From Novibacillus thermophilus (GTDB taxonomy: Bacteria; Bacillota; Bacilli; Thermoactinomycetales; Novibacillaceae): DNA of 64,000 nucleotides. The DNA lies in assembly GCF_002005165.1 (NCBI RefSeq), contig NZ_CP019699.1:1488001-1552000 (forward strand). Direction: 5' to 3'. The stretch's first letter is position 1. The number at the start of each line of letters is the position of its first letter. The notes beneath the pieces are model-generated. The model saw only the letters and a program-made list of their open reading frames with translations. It did not search any database and had not been told where the DNA came from. Made by a program: the position numbers and the translations under genes. Below, one piece after another: positions 1 through 7,690 of this stretch.

Positions 1-16
1 AGAATGGAGGGATTGC

Positions 17-205
17 ATGAGGCGGAAGCTCCAACGTTGTTGGAAGGATCACGAGGGGGTGAGCACACTCGAATTTTTGATTGGATCAGCAGCTGTGGCC
101 GCGATTGCCATTGCCGCTTTTGTATTTGCGATTCAACCAGTTGTCAAAGAACAAAAGGAACTGGCGCCGGATCAGTATGAAACAGACTGGTATCAACCAA
201 ATTAA
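17..205 (+). CDS. Flp-type (type IVb) pilin, first copy
   Basis: A 62-residue class III prepilin. The short basic leader ends in a Gly and is followed by VSTLEF, with the Glu at mature position +5 that is typical of Flp pilins; a single hydrophobic helix of about 22 residues then spans residues 21-42. The leader should be cleaved at EG|VSTLEF by the TadV-like peptidase encoded at 1364. A GGAGG site lies about 6 bases before ATG 17. It begins the visible pilin cluster; upstream genes are outside the window. The polar tail (residues 43-62) is short and carries several acidic residues. Confidence 0.85.
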   Translation: MRRKLQRCWKDHEGVSTLEFLIGSAAVAAIAIAAFVFAIQPVVKEQKELAPDQYETDWYQPN

Positions 206-228
206 ACGATCTAGGAGGAATGATTTGT

Positions 229-420
229 ATGGTAAGAAGCATTCAACAGTTCTGGAAAGATGAAAGTGGATTAAGCACGCTGGAGTACATTGTGGGCGCA
301 GGTGTTATGGTGTTATTAGCCCTCTTCGTATTTACCGGAGTATTTAAACCTGAGATTGAAGGGACAGCGGATAAAGTTGGACAAGCGATAGAAGAAGCGG
401 GTACAGAGGCAACAAGATAA
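229..420 (+). CDS. Flp-type pilin, second copy
   Basis: Small prepilin with a leader ending SG|LSTLEY and one hydrophobic segment, paralogous to the pilin at 17. The in-frame ATG at 220 lies only one base after the AGGAGG site (213-218), so ATG 229, ten bases away, is the better start (63 residues). The mature protein keeps the +5 Glu and an aromatic at +6. It probably forms the major shaft subunit together with, or instead of, the first copy. Which copy is major cannot be told from sequence. Confidence 0.85.
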   Translation: MVRSIQQFWKDESGLSTLEYIVGAGVMVLLALFVFTGVFKPEIEGTADKVGQAIEEAGTEATR

Positions 421-497
421 AAAAACGCCTCCCATGCCCATCACAGGGGGATTTTCCTCCCTTCGACTTTTTTTTATAGCCGGAAGGGGGAGAAGTT

Positions 498-923
498 ATT
501 AAACGATGCATTATAGATGAACGCGGAATGTCAACTGTAGAGTTTATGGTTGGTGCTTTAGTCATGACATTTGTCATGTTCTTTCCAATAGCGGTGTTGG
601 TTGAATTCCAATCCATTAACACCTTGCAGCAACAACTCGACCGTGCACTTGAAATGGCGGCGGTTGAAGGAGGGGTAACGACCGCAATAGAAAATACAAT
701 CAAAAGCGACTTAGAACGACAGGGAATACAAAATGCCAGTTTCACATCAGATACAACCAGAGGTCGGGTAGAAAAAGGAAGTGTCATCGAAGTAGGGATT
801 ACAGCTCCTCGCCCAGGAAAAAATTTATATGGTGCCATTATGGGATTAATCGGAGGTGATAACCTTGACAACGATTATCTCTATCTTAAAGGCACCATTA
901 TCTCGGAATATATTCCGCAATGA
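498..923 (+). CDS. TadE-like pseudopilin, probable ATT start
   Basis: The first ATG of this frame (528) falls exactly at the predicted mature N-terminus (MSTVEF), so starting there would remove the leader needed for processing. The open frame continues upstream through IKRCIIDERG, giving an RG|MSTVEF cleavage site, and a strong GAAGGGGGAG site (483-492) is correctly spaced for an ATT codon at 498. One N-terminal hydrophobic helix is followed by a soluble domain of about 100 residues, as in TadE/TadF minor pilins. It overlaps the next gene. Protein class is well supported; the ATT start is an inference. Confidence 0.7.
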   Translation: MKRCIIDERGMSTVEFMVGALVMTFVMFFPIAVLVEFQSINTLQQQLDRALEMAAVEGGVTTAIENTIKSDLERQGIQNASFTSDTTRGRVEKGSVIEVGITAPRPGKNLYGAIMGLIGGDNLDNDYLYLKGTIISEYIPQ

Positions 924-1374
924 GCAAGGGATGGCCACGATTCAATACATGTTTGTGATCGTGACCATCACCCTTTTTATGTTTTTTGTTGTGACACAAG
1001 CGGTTAACATAACCGCTCAACACCAACTAAAAAGTGCCGTCAATCGGGCCGTTAAAGCCGCAGCTCATGCGTATTCAGATGATGTTTTAGCACTTGAAGG
1101 CAATGTAGACTTTGATGAGGCGGAGGCGAGGCAAAAGTTTGATCAGTACCTTGAAGACAATATAAGAGGAATAGACATGTGGGATGTGGAGACGTTTCAA
1201 GTCGTAGAAGGAGGAACATTCCCGAGAAGTGTTTCCGATGGGAGATTAACCCATATGTTTGAAAATCCGGGGATTTGGGCGGTTGTAAAGGCTGACATCC
1301 CCAAATTCGGCGGCGGGATGACTACCCTTTATACATCGGCAATAGCTGAGGTGGCGGTCACGGTTGATGATTGA
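865..1374 (+). CDS. TadE-like pseudopilin
   Basis: A prepilin-like protein of about 169 residues with leader ending EQG|MATIQY, one hydrophobic helix, and a soluble C-terminal domain. Gln replaces the usual +5 Glu. TTG 865 is chosen because GGAGGTG (852-858) is six bases before it; GTG 856 lies within the ribosome binding site. It overlaps the preceding pseudopilin gene by about 59 bases and the following peptidase gene by about 11, indicating translational coupling. Probable minor pilin involved in initiation or surface display. Partner and ligand unknown. Confidence 0.75.
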   Translation: MTTIISILKAPLSRNIFRNEQGMATIQYMFVIVTITLFMFFVVTQAVNITAQHQLKSAVNRAVKAAAHAYSDDVLALEGNVDFDEAEARQKFDQYLEDNIRGIDMWDVETFQVVEGGTFPRSVSDGRLTHMFENPGIWAVVKADIPKFGGGMTTLYTSAIAEVAVTVDD

Positions 1375-1876
1375 ACCTTTGCTTTTGTTACTGTTGGGCT
1401 TTGCCGTCGCCTACACGTCTTATACTGATTTTAAGTATTTCAAAATCTATAACAAGGTGCTCCTATTCATTTTGGGACTAGCTATAATGTTGCACGTATT
1501 GCAAGGGACATGGCGAGCGTCCATTGAAACGCTGGCCGTTAGTTTTACGATCTTTTTCGTTATTTACCTGATTAAAATGACGAGTGCGGGAGACGTGAAG
1601 CTGTTTGCCGTTTTGGGTAGCATTACAGCAGACATTCGTATGATGGGGCTCGCTTTTATCCTTTACATGACAGGGCATCTTTTGATCGGGATTGTTCATT
1701 TAGTTAAACAAGCCGATTATAAGCCGGGGCAAATTTTGACTTTGTTAATACAAGACGTAAGGGGGTTTGTCAGCAAAACAGGATCTGGTATCCAACCTGT
1801 CCGCTTTCCTGCGGCTTTTTTAATTGGTATGAGTGTAATCGTCGCTGGTGTAGTGCAAAAGTTTTTTATGGTGTAG
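1364..1876 (+). CDS. Prepilin peptidase, A24 family (TadV/CpaA-like), first copy
   Basis: A 170-residue polytopic membrane protein with the two aspartate motifs of the A24 aspartic peptidases: YTDFKYFKIYN near residue 20 and SAGDVKL near residue 74. It lacks the methylase domain, as is normal for TadV/CpaA. It should cleave the class III leaders of the pilins encoded just upstream. TTG 1364 or ATG 1367 both fit the GAGGTGG site at 1349-1355. The gene overlaps the end of the TadE-like gene. A second A24-type gene lies at 17497. Confidence 0.85.
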   Translation: MMIEPLLLLLLGFAVAYTSYTDFKYFKIYNKVLLFILGLAIMLHVLQGTWRASIETLAVSFTIFFVIYLIKMTSAGDVKLFAVLGSITADIRMMGLAFILYMTGHLLIGIVHLVKQADYKPGQILTLLIQDVRGFVSKTGSGIQPVRFPAAFLIGMSVIVAGVVQKFFMV

Positions 1877-1891
1877 GGGGAGGTTTTCTTA

Positions 1892-4135
1892 TTGTTTAAA
1901 GGAAAAAGGGGATTAATAGTTATCGTCACTCTCGTCCTCTTTACCTCTATAATGTTCCCTCATGAAGGTGTACAGGCAGCTGACGGAAATTGGCGGCGTA
2001 TTGCCGATATGAATGAAGCAAGGGGGCATGGGCCAGCGGGGGTAGTACTGAATAATGGAGATTTTCTTGTAATTGGGGGTGCGTCGGGAGAAAAAACAAA
2101 TCAAATTTCAAGGACAGTTGAGTTATATGACAAAAACCGGGACAGGTGGGTATACAAAGCCCCTATGAAAGAAAGGCGGTTAGAAATAGAAGCCGTTACA
2201 CTGGATGACGGGAGAGTATTAGTACCTGGCGGTCGAACCAAATTTAGCCCAGATCCGAAGCCAAGAGCGACAAATACAGTTGAAATATACAACCCCAAAA
2301 CCAATACCTGGTCGTATGCGGCCCCAATGAAAACGCCCAGACGTAATTACCGGATGGTCAAACTTCTTGACGGACGTGTATTGGTTGCCGGTGGTCGCAA
2401 TGATGAGACCCAACGGATACGATCGATGGAGATCTATGATCCTAAATCGAACACGTGGTCATCGGTCGGAAATATGAGAACGACACGCTTTAGTTTTGTG
2501 ATGGAAGTATTGGCAAACGGAAAAATCCTTTTTGCTGGCGGGACCGATGATAACGGTAAATACCAAAGCTCAGCTGAAATATATGACCCTCAAACAAAAA
2601 AGTGGACAACCGCTGCCAGTATGACGGAAGCGAAAGCAGCGGTCAAATCGGGTAGACTAAGAGACGGCAGAATTTTGGTAATGGGGGGCCGGAGGAGTGG
2701 AACTAACTTAGATACGGTAGAAGTCTATCGTCCTGAAGACAACTCCTGGGAGAAGATAGGCGAACTGACTTCAGTGCGCAGGCTTCCGGCTGCTGCTATT
2801 CTTCCGGACGGCCACGTCATTGCAGCTGGAGGGAGGAACCGTAACAATAAAGAGTTGAAAACGGCAGAAATCGGATACTTCAACCATGCTCCCATTGTAA
2901 AACTGTCCTCACCGGCTAATGATTCCGTCACAAATGCCAACAACAACCGAATCGAACTAAGGTGGACGGCTAGCGATATAGAAGGAGATCGTATTACGAA
3001 CTACAGGCTAAAAATCGGAACATCGCCGGGGGCCTCCGACGTTGCCAATACCTCCGGAAGTTGGCGCACATCCTACACCTTCGATTTTTCCGAACGTCCA
3101 CCTAATCAAACTTACTACTGGACAGTCATGGCCCGTGACGAGTTAGGGGACTGGTCGGACTGGGCACCAACAAGGTCGTTTACAGTGCGAAACAGAACGC
3201 CTGAAGCAGTCTTTCAGTTTAGTCCCAGTAAAACGGACAGATTGCGCGATGTCTCGTTTGTTAACATGTCAAGTGATCCAGATGGCGACAGCTTGACGTA
3301 CAAATGGGAGTACCGTTTGCAGGGATCATCGGGTTGGAAGCAGTTTTCAACAACAAAAGAACCGCGTGTTAAGTTCCCAGAGGTTGGTATATATGACCTG
3401 CGCTTAACGGTAACCGACCCGTATGGCGCATCTCATTCCAATACAAAAACCGGATTGGAGATATATAATCTAGCACCTGAGATCGAACCATTATTTCCTC
3501 CATCAGGTTATGTGACAGAGATGGGTCAAACAAAAGTCGAATTAAAGTGGCGGGCGAACGATCCGGAAAAAGACGGAATGAATCAGTACCGGTTAAAAAT
3601 CGGGACAACTCCGGGTGGAGATGACGTATTAAGTATTTCCGGAAATTGGATCACAACTTACACCTTCGACTTTTCTCATCGAAACCCGAACCAGACGTAC
3701 TATTGGAGTGTAATGGGAAGGGATGTACACGGCGATTGGTCGAGTTGGTCTCCAGTCCAATCCTTTGTAGTCCCCAAACAGTTAGAAGCACGTGTGGAAC
3801 ATGCCCCGAGGTGGGAGGAACTTCGTCGGGAAACCGGTCGTGCAGAGCATGAGTTTCTCGCCGGTGAGCCGTTTATTATCGTCGCCGAGACGAGTGATAA
3901 AGCGGTAGAGGTGTTTGTGGAATCGCCTTTCGATACGGGGCCAAAAAGGGTGGAATTAACTAAAGATGGGGATGAGTGGAGAAGTTCTTTTTACGATCCC
4001 GTATATGAAAATCTCACGCCTGGAACGTATGAATTTAAAGTGACATCGAGATACCATAACGGGTACGAGGAGAGTGTGAATGTACCAATAACCATAAGAG
4101 GCAAATTAAGTGTTAAAGTGCACCGTACCTATTAA
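1892..4135 (+). CDS. Secreted Kelch-repeat protein with FN3/PKD-like domains
   Basis: A 747-residue exported protein. A signal peptide (residues 1-29, ending VQA) is followed by about six Kelch repeats (roughly residues 35-340), seen as recurring 'GGxxG...Y(D/N)Pxxxx W' patterns that build a beta-propeller. Then come a fibronectin-III-like domain (about 345-440), a PKD-like domain (about 440-530), a second FN3-like domain closely resembling the first (both contain QTYYW and GDW), and a C-terminal beta domain. The start is TTG 1892 behind GGGGGAGG. No LPXTG anchor is visible. Placed between pilus and T4SS genes, it may act as a surface or pilus-associated adhesin; that role is inferred from context. 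Confidence 0.8.
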   Translation: MFKGKRGLIVIVTLVLFTSIMFPHEGVQAADGNWRRIADMNEARGHGPAGVVLNNGDFLVIGGASGEKTNQISRTVELYDKNRDRWVYKAPMKERRLEIEAVTLDDGRVLVPGGRTKFSPDPKPRATNTVEIYNPKTNTWSYAAPMKTPRRNYRMVKLLDGRVLVAGGRNDETQRIRSMEIYDPKSNTWSSVGNMRTTRFSFVMEVLANGKILFAGGTDDNGKYQSSAEIYDPQTKKWTTAASMTEAKAAVKSGRLRDGRILVMGGRRSGTNLDTVEVYRPEDNSWEKIGELTSVRRLPAAAILPDGHVIAAGGRNRNNKELKTAEIGYFNHAPIVKLSSPANDSVTNANNNRIELRWTASDIEGDRITNYRLKIGTSPGASDVANTSGSWRTSYTFDFSERPPNQTYYWTVMARDELGDWSDWAPTRSFTVRNRTPEAVFQFSPSKTDRLRDVSFVNMSSDPDGDSLTYKWEYRLQGSSGWKQFSTTKEPRVKFPEVGIYDLRLTVTDPYGASHSNTKTGLEIYNLAPEIEPLFPPSGYVTEMGQTKVELKWRANDPEKDGMNQYRLKIGTTPGGDDVLSISGNWITTYTFDFSHRNPNQTYYWSVMGRDVHGDWSSWSPVQSFVVPKQLEARVEHAPRWEELRRETGRAEHEFLAGEPFIIVAETSDKAVEVFVESPFDTGPKRVELTKDGDEWRSSFYDPVYENLTPGTYEFKVTSRYHNGYEESVNVPITIRGKLSVKVHRTY

Positions 4136-4136
4136 G

Positions 4137-4162
4137 GAACGCCTATCCGCGTTCTTTTTTTT
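4137..4162 (+). terminator. Rho-independent terminator after Kelch gene
   Basis: GAACGC/GCGTTC stem with a six-base loop followed by eight T, starting two bases after the Kelch stop codon. Confidence 0.85.
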
Positions 4163-4252
4163 ATTCTCTTAGGGTGAGGGGGTGAGACTGATGTAGAAAA
4201 AGGATTATTGGCTGTTAAAAAAAACTCGTTCACGCAAGAGGAGGTCTAAAAA

Positions 4253-4623
4253 GTGGCGATCGTCAAGTTAATGGAGAGAAGGAAAGTCTTGATTTTAGCA
4301 GTTTTGGCGGCGGTATTAGTGAGCATATTTGTCGCAAGCCCCGCTGAAGCTGCGCTAGATGTGAAGCCCAATAAAAACGCCCTTAAAAATGAAGTGAATA
4401 CCGCGGCAGATAATATTGTCACTTTTGTCCGCACCATCTTTGGTGTCATTGTAGCGGTTCTCTTCGTTTGGGGGCGTTTCTGTTATTAGGGGGGTCAAGC
4501 AATCCACAACGCATGGCGTCTGCTAAGTCGAAATTCGGTTACGCTATCCTTGCGCTGATTGTCGTCTTCATGGCGGACAGGATTGTCTCGTTGATTATGG
4601 GTCTGTTTGGATTAAAACTTTAA
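4253..4623 (+). CDS. VirB2/TrbC-like pilin subunit, interrupted by a one-base frameshift
   Basis: GTG 4253 (behind AGAGGAGGT) opens a small protein with a basic N-terminus, a signal-peptide-like helix ending PAEAA, and a first membrane helix (VTFVRTIFGVIVAVLFVWG). The frame then hits TAG at 4487. The alternative frame continues from the G run at 4470-4474 as AFLLLGGSSNPQRMASAK and a second helix (YAILALIVVFMADRIVSLI), ending at 4623. One extra G would give one continuous VirB2-type protein of about 123 residues with two transmembrane segments. It precedes PrgI and VirB4 genes, the usual T4SS order. Slippage or a sequencing error could explain the shift. Confidence 0.75.
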
Positions 4624-4635
4624 AGGGGGAATGCC

Positions 4636-4938
4636 ATGTTTGGAGAACACCATGTGTTGCCATATAAATCTCAAGGTGAGAATGAAATTGTCTGGCGGTT
4701 CTCCTTCCGGCAACTCGGTTGGCTAGCCGCCGGTTCCGTCATCAGTGTAAAGTTAGCGACTGCATTTCCTCCCATTCCGGGATTGGGCATTTGGGGATAT
4801 TTTCCCTACTGGCTTCCTTTTGGCGTGAGTGCCATATTTGCTTTTGTGAGACATCCTGGGACAGGGATGACATTTGGGACGTTTATCGCGGAGTGGGTAA
4901 AGTGTGCGCGAAGACAAAGAGTATATTTCAGACCTTAA
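4636..4938 (+). CDS. PrgI family / VirB3-like T4SS inner-membrane protein
   Basis: A 100-residue protein with an N-terminal polar stretch (residues 1-25), then two hydrophobic segments (about 29-50 and 56-75), matching the PrgI family that takes the VirB3 place in Gram-positive conjugation systems. It starts at ATG 4636 behind AAAGGGGG and lies between the VirB2-like and VirB4 genes, the conserved order. VirB3 proteins bind VirB4 at the membrane. The stop codon overlaps the start of a terminator hairpin. Confidence 0.8.
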   Translation: MFGEHHVLPYKSQGENEIVWRFSFRQLGWLAAGSVISVKLATAFPPIPGLGIWGYFPYWLPFGVSAIFAFVRHPGTGMTFGTFIAEWVKCARRQRVYFRP

Positions 4939-4960
4939 GCCGCATTTTGCGGCTTTTTTT
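4937..4960 (+). terminator. Rho-independent terminator after PrgI-like gene
   Basis: AAGCCGC/GCGGCTT stem with an ATTTT loop and a seven-T tail. Since essential VirB4 genes follow only 40 bases later, readthrough or a new promoter is needed. A CCCTAAGGG palindrome follows at 4965-4973. Confidence 0.85.
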
Positions 4961-4997
4961 GTTTCCCTAAGGGTAGAAAGAGGAAAGGAGAAGCGAG

Positions 4998-5801
4998 ATG
5001 ACATTGTCATGGAGTGATTTATTGTTAGTTGTCCTTGGGATCGCGGCTTTTTTTCTGTTCCGGAGCAGTAAAAAGCTGAAAGCACCGAAAGAAAATACCA
5101 GTGATTTAATTCAGGTGGAACGTATTGATAGTGATGGATTAGTGGAGACAGAAGACGGCTGGTATGTCATGTATTTCCGGGTAACACCGGTGGCTTTACC
5201 GTTAAAGTCTCCACAAGAACAAAGCATGATTTGGAACAGTTTCCGGGATATTGTCAATACGCTGTCCCACCGCATGACGTGTCGTGCGGAGTCCCACCAC
5301 TATGACATACAGGATTATTTTCAAGAGTATAAAGCTCAAGCGATACAGACAGAAGATGCGGATTTCATTCGCTATGCGGATGAACTGCGCGACTATTTTA
5401 TATCACTGATGGAACAACAATCTGTTCGGGATCTGCAATATATTCTACGGTTGGAAATCAACCGAGAGGACTTATCGGATTTTGGTTTTACGTTTGGCAA
5501 CCCGACCGTAGAAGAGTTACTCAAGAAAACCAAAAAACAGGACACGGTTTCCGATGAAGAGATGCGTGACCTGGCTAGACAAGAGCTAACGAACACTTAC
5601 CGCGTCGTCAGAAATTACTTTAACCGGGTCGGGGTTAACATCAAACAGATGGAGAAAAAGGATGTGCTCGATTATCTGTACCGCTCGTCTAACCGGGATA
5701 CGTCGCCGCTTCTCACGTGGGAGGAGATGGAGGATCACGGTGTGTTCCGGGAAAGTGAGAAAGTGAGCGTTGGAAAACTCAGGTTTGAAGGAGGTCATTA
5801 A
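4998..5801 (+). CDS. Membrane-anchored partner of VirB4 (VirB4 N-terminal-like)
   Basis: A 267-residue protein with a single N-terminal transmembrane helix (about residues 7-23) and a soluble domain. It contains no nucleotide-binding motif. Position directly before the VirB4 ATPase, size, and the pattern seen in other Gram-positive T4SSs suggest it supplies the N-terminal part of VirB4 as a separate polypeptide. It starts at ATG 4998 behind AAAGGAG and ends three bases before the ATPase start, so the two are translationally coupled. Exact family not recognised. Confidence 0.65.
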   Translation: MTLSWSDLLLVVLGIAAFFLFRSSKKLKAPKENTSDLIQVERIDSDGLVETEDGWYVMYFRVTPVALPLKSPQEQSMIWNSFRDIVNTLSHRMTCRAESHHYDIQDYFQEYKAQAIQTEDADFIRYADELRDYFISLMEQQSVRDLQYILRLEINREDLSDFGFTFGNPTVEELLKKTKKQDTVSDEEMRDLARQELTNTYRVVRNYFNRVGVNIKQMEKKDVLDYLYRSSNRDTSPLLTWEEMEDHGVFRESEKVSVGKLRFEGGH

Positions 5802-5804
5802 GAA

Positions 5805-7673
5805 TTGATCAAACAATGGTTTAAAAAGAAAAAGACCCGGGACAAGTTACACGGTATCGAAGAAAGAGAAGCGAGGGTGATTGGACCGCCTCTTGTTATT
5901 GAACGACGACCGGGAGAAGGCGACGGACTGGGTGGAGAATGCACAGACTATTGGGTGGAAATAGATGATGCGGGCTCCGGTCCGCGATATGTCCGGAGCT
6001 TATTTGCACAATTTAACGGAAGAACGACATGGTTAGGCATGCTAGATCCACTATTCATAGCGGAGTCGGGAGAGGGTGACATTGATGTCAGCTTAACAAT
6101 CGATCCGAAAGATACGTATACCGAAATGCGCAAATTGAGTATTCGCGATGCTAAATTACGGGCAGATTTATTGTTGGAGGAGAGCCCAACCAAAATCAGT
6201 GAGATTCAGCAGGAATTACATGATTTGGAACAGCAGATTGCACGTCTTCGCGTCAATGCGGAAAAGAAATTCAATGTCTCCATGATGGTCAGTTACAGTG
6301 CCAAAGACCCGGATCGGCTGCGTAAGTTGGGACGGACGCTCGTGAAAAGGATGGGAAGCCAGGGCATACATTTCAAAACGGCAGATACACGACAACTGGA
6401 GGCGTGGCGGGAGGGACTGGGTGTCGGTGATCGTGAAGTGTTCCGGGATACTTTCGGAGACATGGAGTCGAGCAATGTTGCCGATTTGTTTCCGTTTGGG
6501 TATGGCGGTTTGTCCCATCGGACAGGGGTGATTTTAGGACTTGACCATTACAATCGTCCTGTTTTTTACGATAACTGGGATCGCAGGCTATCCAACTACA
6601 ACATGGTCATATTCGGGCGTTCCGGTGCTGGAAAAAGTTTTGCCATCAAGACGATTACGCGGCGTTCAGCCATTGTAGGGATTCGGACGGCTATCATTGA
6701 GCCGGAGAGGGAATATCGAAACATACTGAATGCGATGGGATGCCCGTATATTGAATTGTCGCCGCGAAGCGAAAATCCGAGCCGTCTTAACATTTACGAC
6801 GTAGAGGAAGAGGAAAACGAGGACGGACGGGTGGAAGTCAATTTAGAAGAGGCCATGCAATCCGTACGGGCGGTCCTGTACAAGATGATTCGCATGGTTG
6901 ATCCCGAAGCTTTAACCGGACAAGTCAAAGTCGCGTTTCATGATACGTTGCGAGATCTGTATGTCAACAAGTTCGGGATAACGGAAAACCCAAACAGTCT
7001 CTATGAAACGGCGACACGCAAAAAAAAGATGCCGACACTGTCTGATCATTACGCCTTAATGAAGGAACATCCTGAACTGAAAGACGTCGCAAATATCATA
7101 CGGCTGTTCACGCGCGACTACGGCAACAAGCAGCAATCCATCTTTGACGGACAGAGTACCGTTGACCTGAAAAATCCGATGGCGTTCGGCATATCCGTTG
7201 CGGATTTAGACGAGGAAATGATTAAACCGATCGGAAATCTGGTCGCGACTAAATGGACGTGGGAGCGGTTTGCCAAGAAAAATCCAAAGCAGAAAAAACG
7301 GCTCATCGTTGATGAAGCGCAAACTTTCATGGCACATGACGAAGAAGCCAATTGGTTTGAGAATGCGTACCGTCGTGCAAGGAAATTGAATACGGGAATG
7401 TGCGCGGTAACGCAGGGCTTTGAGGTGTTCATGCGTAAGGAACAAGGCATGGGGATTTTGAAAAACGCACCAACAAAACTTCTTTTGCGGCAAGAACCGA
7501 TTGACATCGATTCTGTACAAGGCCGATTTGCATTAAGTGAAGGGGAGGCGAAGTTTTTGCTTTCAGCTTCAGATGGGCTTGGCATACTGAAAGTGGATGA
7601 AGAAAGCACCGTGGTGCAGATTCAAGCAACCCCGCAGGAATACTGGCTGTATACCACCAATCCGAACGATTAG
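5805..7673 (+). CDS. virB4: VirB4-family conjugation ATPase
   Basis: A 622-residue T4SS motor ATPase. Walker A reads GRSGAGKS near residue 270; Walker B is RLIVDEAQTF near residue 498; a downstream AVTQGFEVF region fits motif C of VirB4/TraC proteins. It energises pilus assembly and DNA transfer at the inner face of the membrane. Start is TTG 5805 with AAGGAGGTC eight bases upstream. The family is usually 700-850 residues; the shorter length here fits the separate N-terminal partner at 4998. Followed 17 bases later by the channel gene. Confidence 0.93.
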   Translation: MIKQWFKKKKTRDKLHGIEEREARVIGPPLVIERRPGEGDGLGGECTDYWVEIDDAGSGPRYVRSLFAQFNGRTTWLGMLDPLFIAESGEGDIDVSLTIDPKDTYTEMRKLSIRDAKLRADLLLEESPTKISEIQQELHDLEQQIARLRVNAEKKFNVSMMVSYSAKDPDRLRKLGRTLVKRMGSQGIHFKTADTRQLEAWREGLGVGDREVFRDTFGDMESSNVADLFPFGYGGLSHRTGVILGLDHYNRPVFYDNWDRRLSNYNMVIFGRSGAGKSFAIKTITRRSAIVGIRTAIIEPEREYRNILNAMGCPYIELSPRSENPSRLNIYDVEEEENEDGRVEVNLEEAMQSVRAVLYKMIRMVDPEALTGQVKVAFHDTLRDLYVNKFGITENPNSLYETATRKKKMPTLSDHYALMKEHPELKDVANIIRLFTRDYGNKQQSIFDGQSTVDLKNPMAFGISVADLDEEMIKPIGNLVATKWTWERFAKKNPKQKKRLIVDEAQTFMAHDEEANWFENAYRRARKLNTGMCAVTQGFEVFMRKEQGMGILKNAPTKLLLRQEPIDIDSVQGRFALSEGEAKFLLSASDGLGILKVDEESTVVQIQATPQEYWLYTTNPND

Positions 7674-7690
7674 AAGGGAGGGGATACGTG

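Noticed and set aside
421-475. Possible terminator after the second Flp pilin
   Set aside because: The GGGGG/CCTCC stem needs a wobble pair and the T run is seven bases away.
344-871. A 175-codon open frame on the reverse strand
   Set aside because: It lies antisense to two pilin genes, has no ribosome binding site and no recognisable features.
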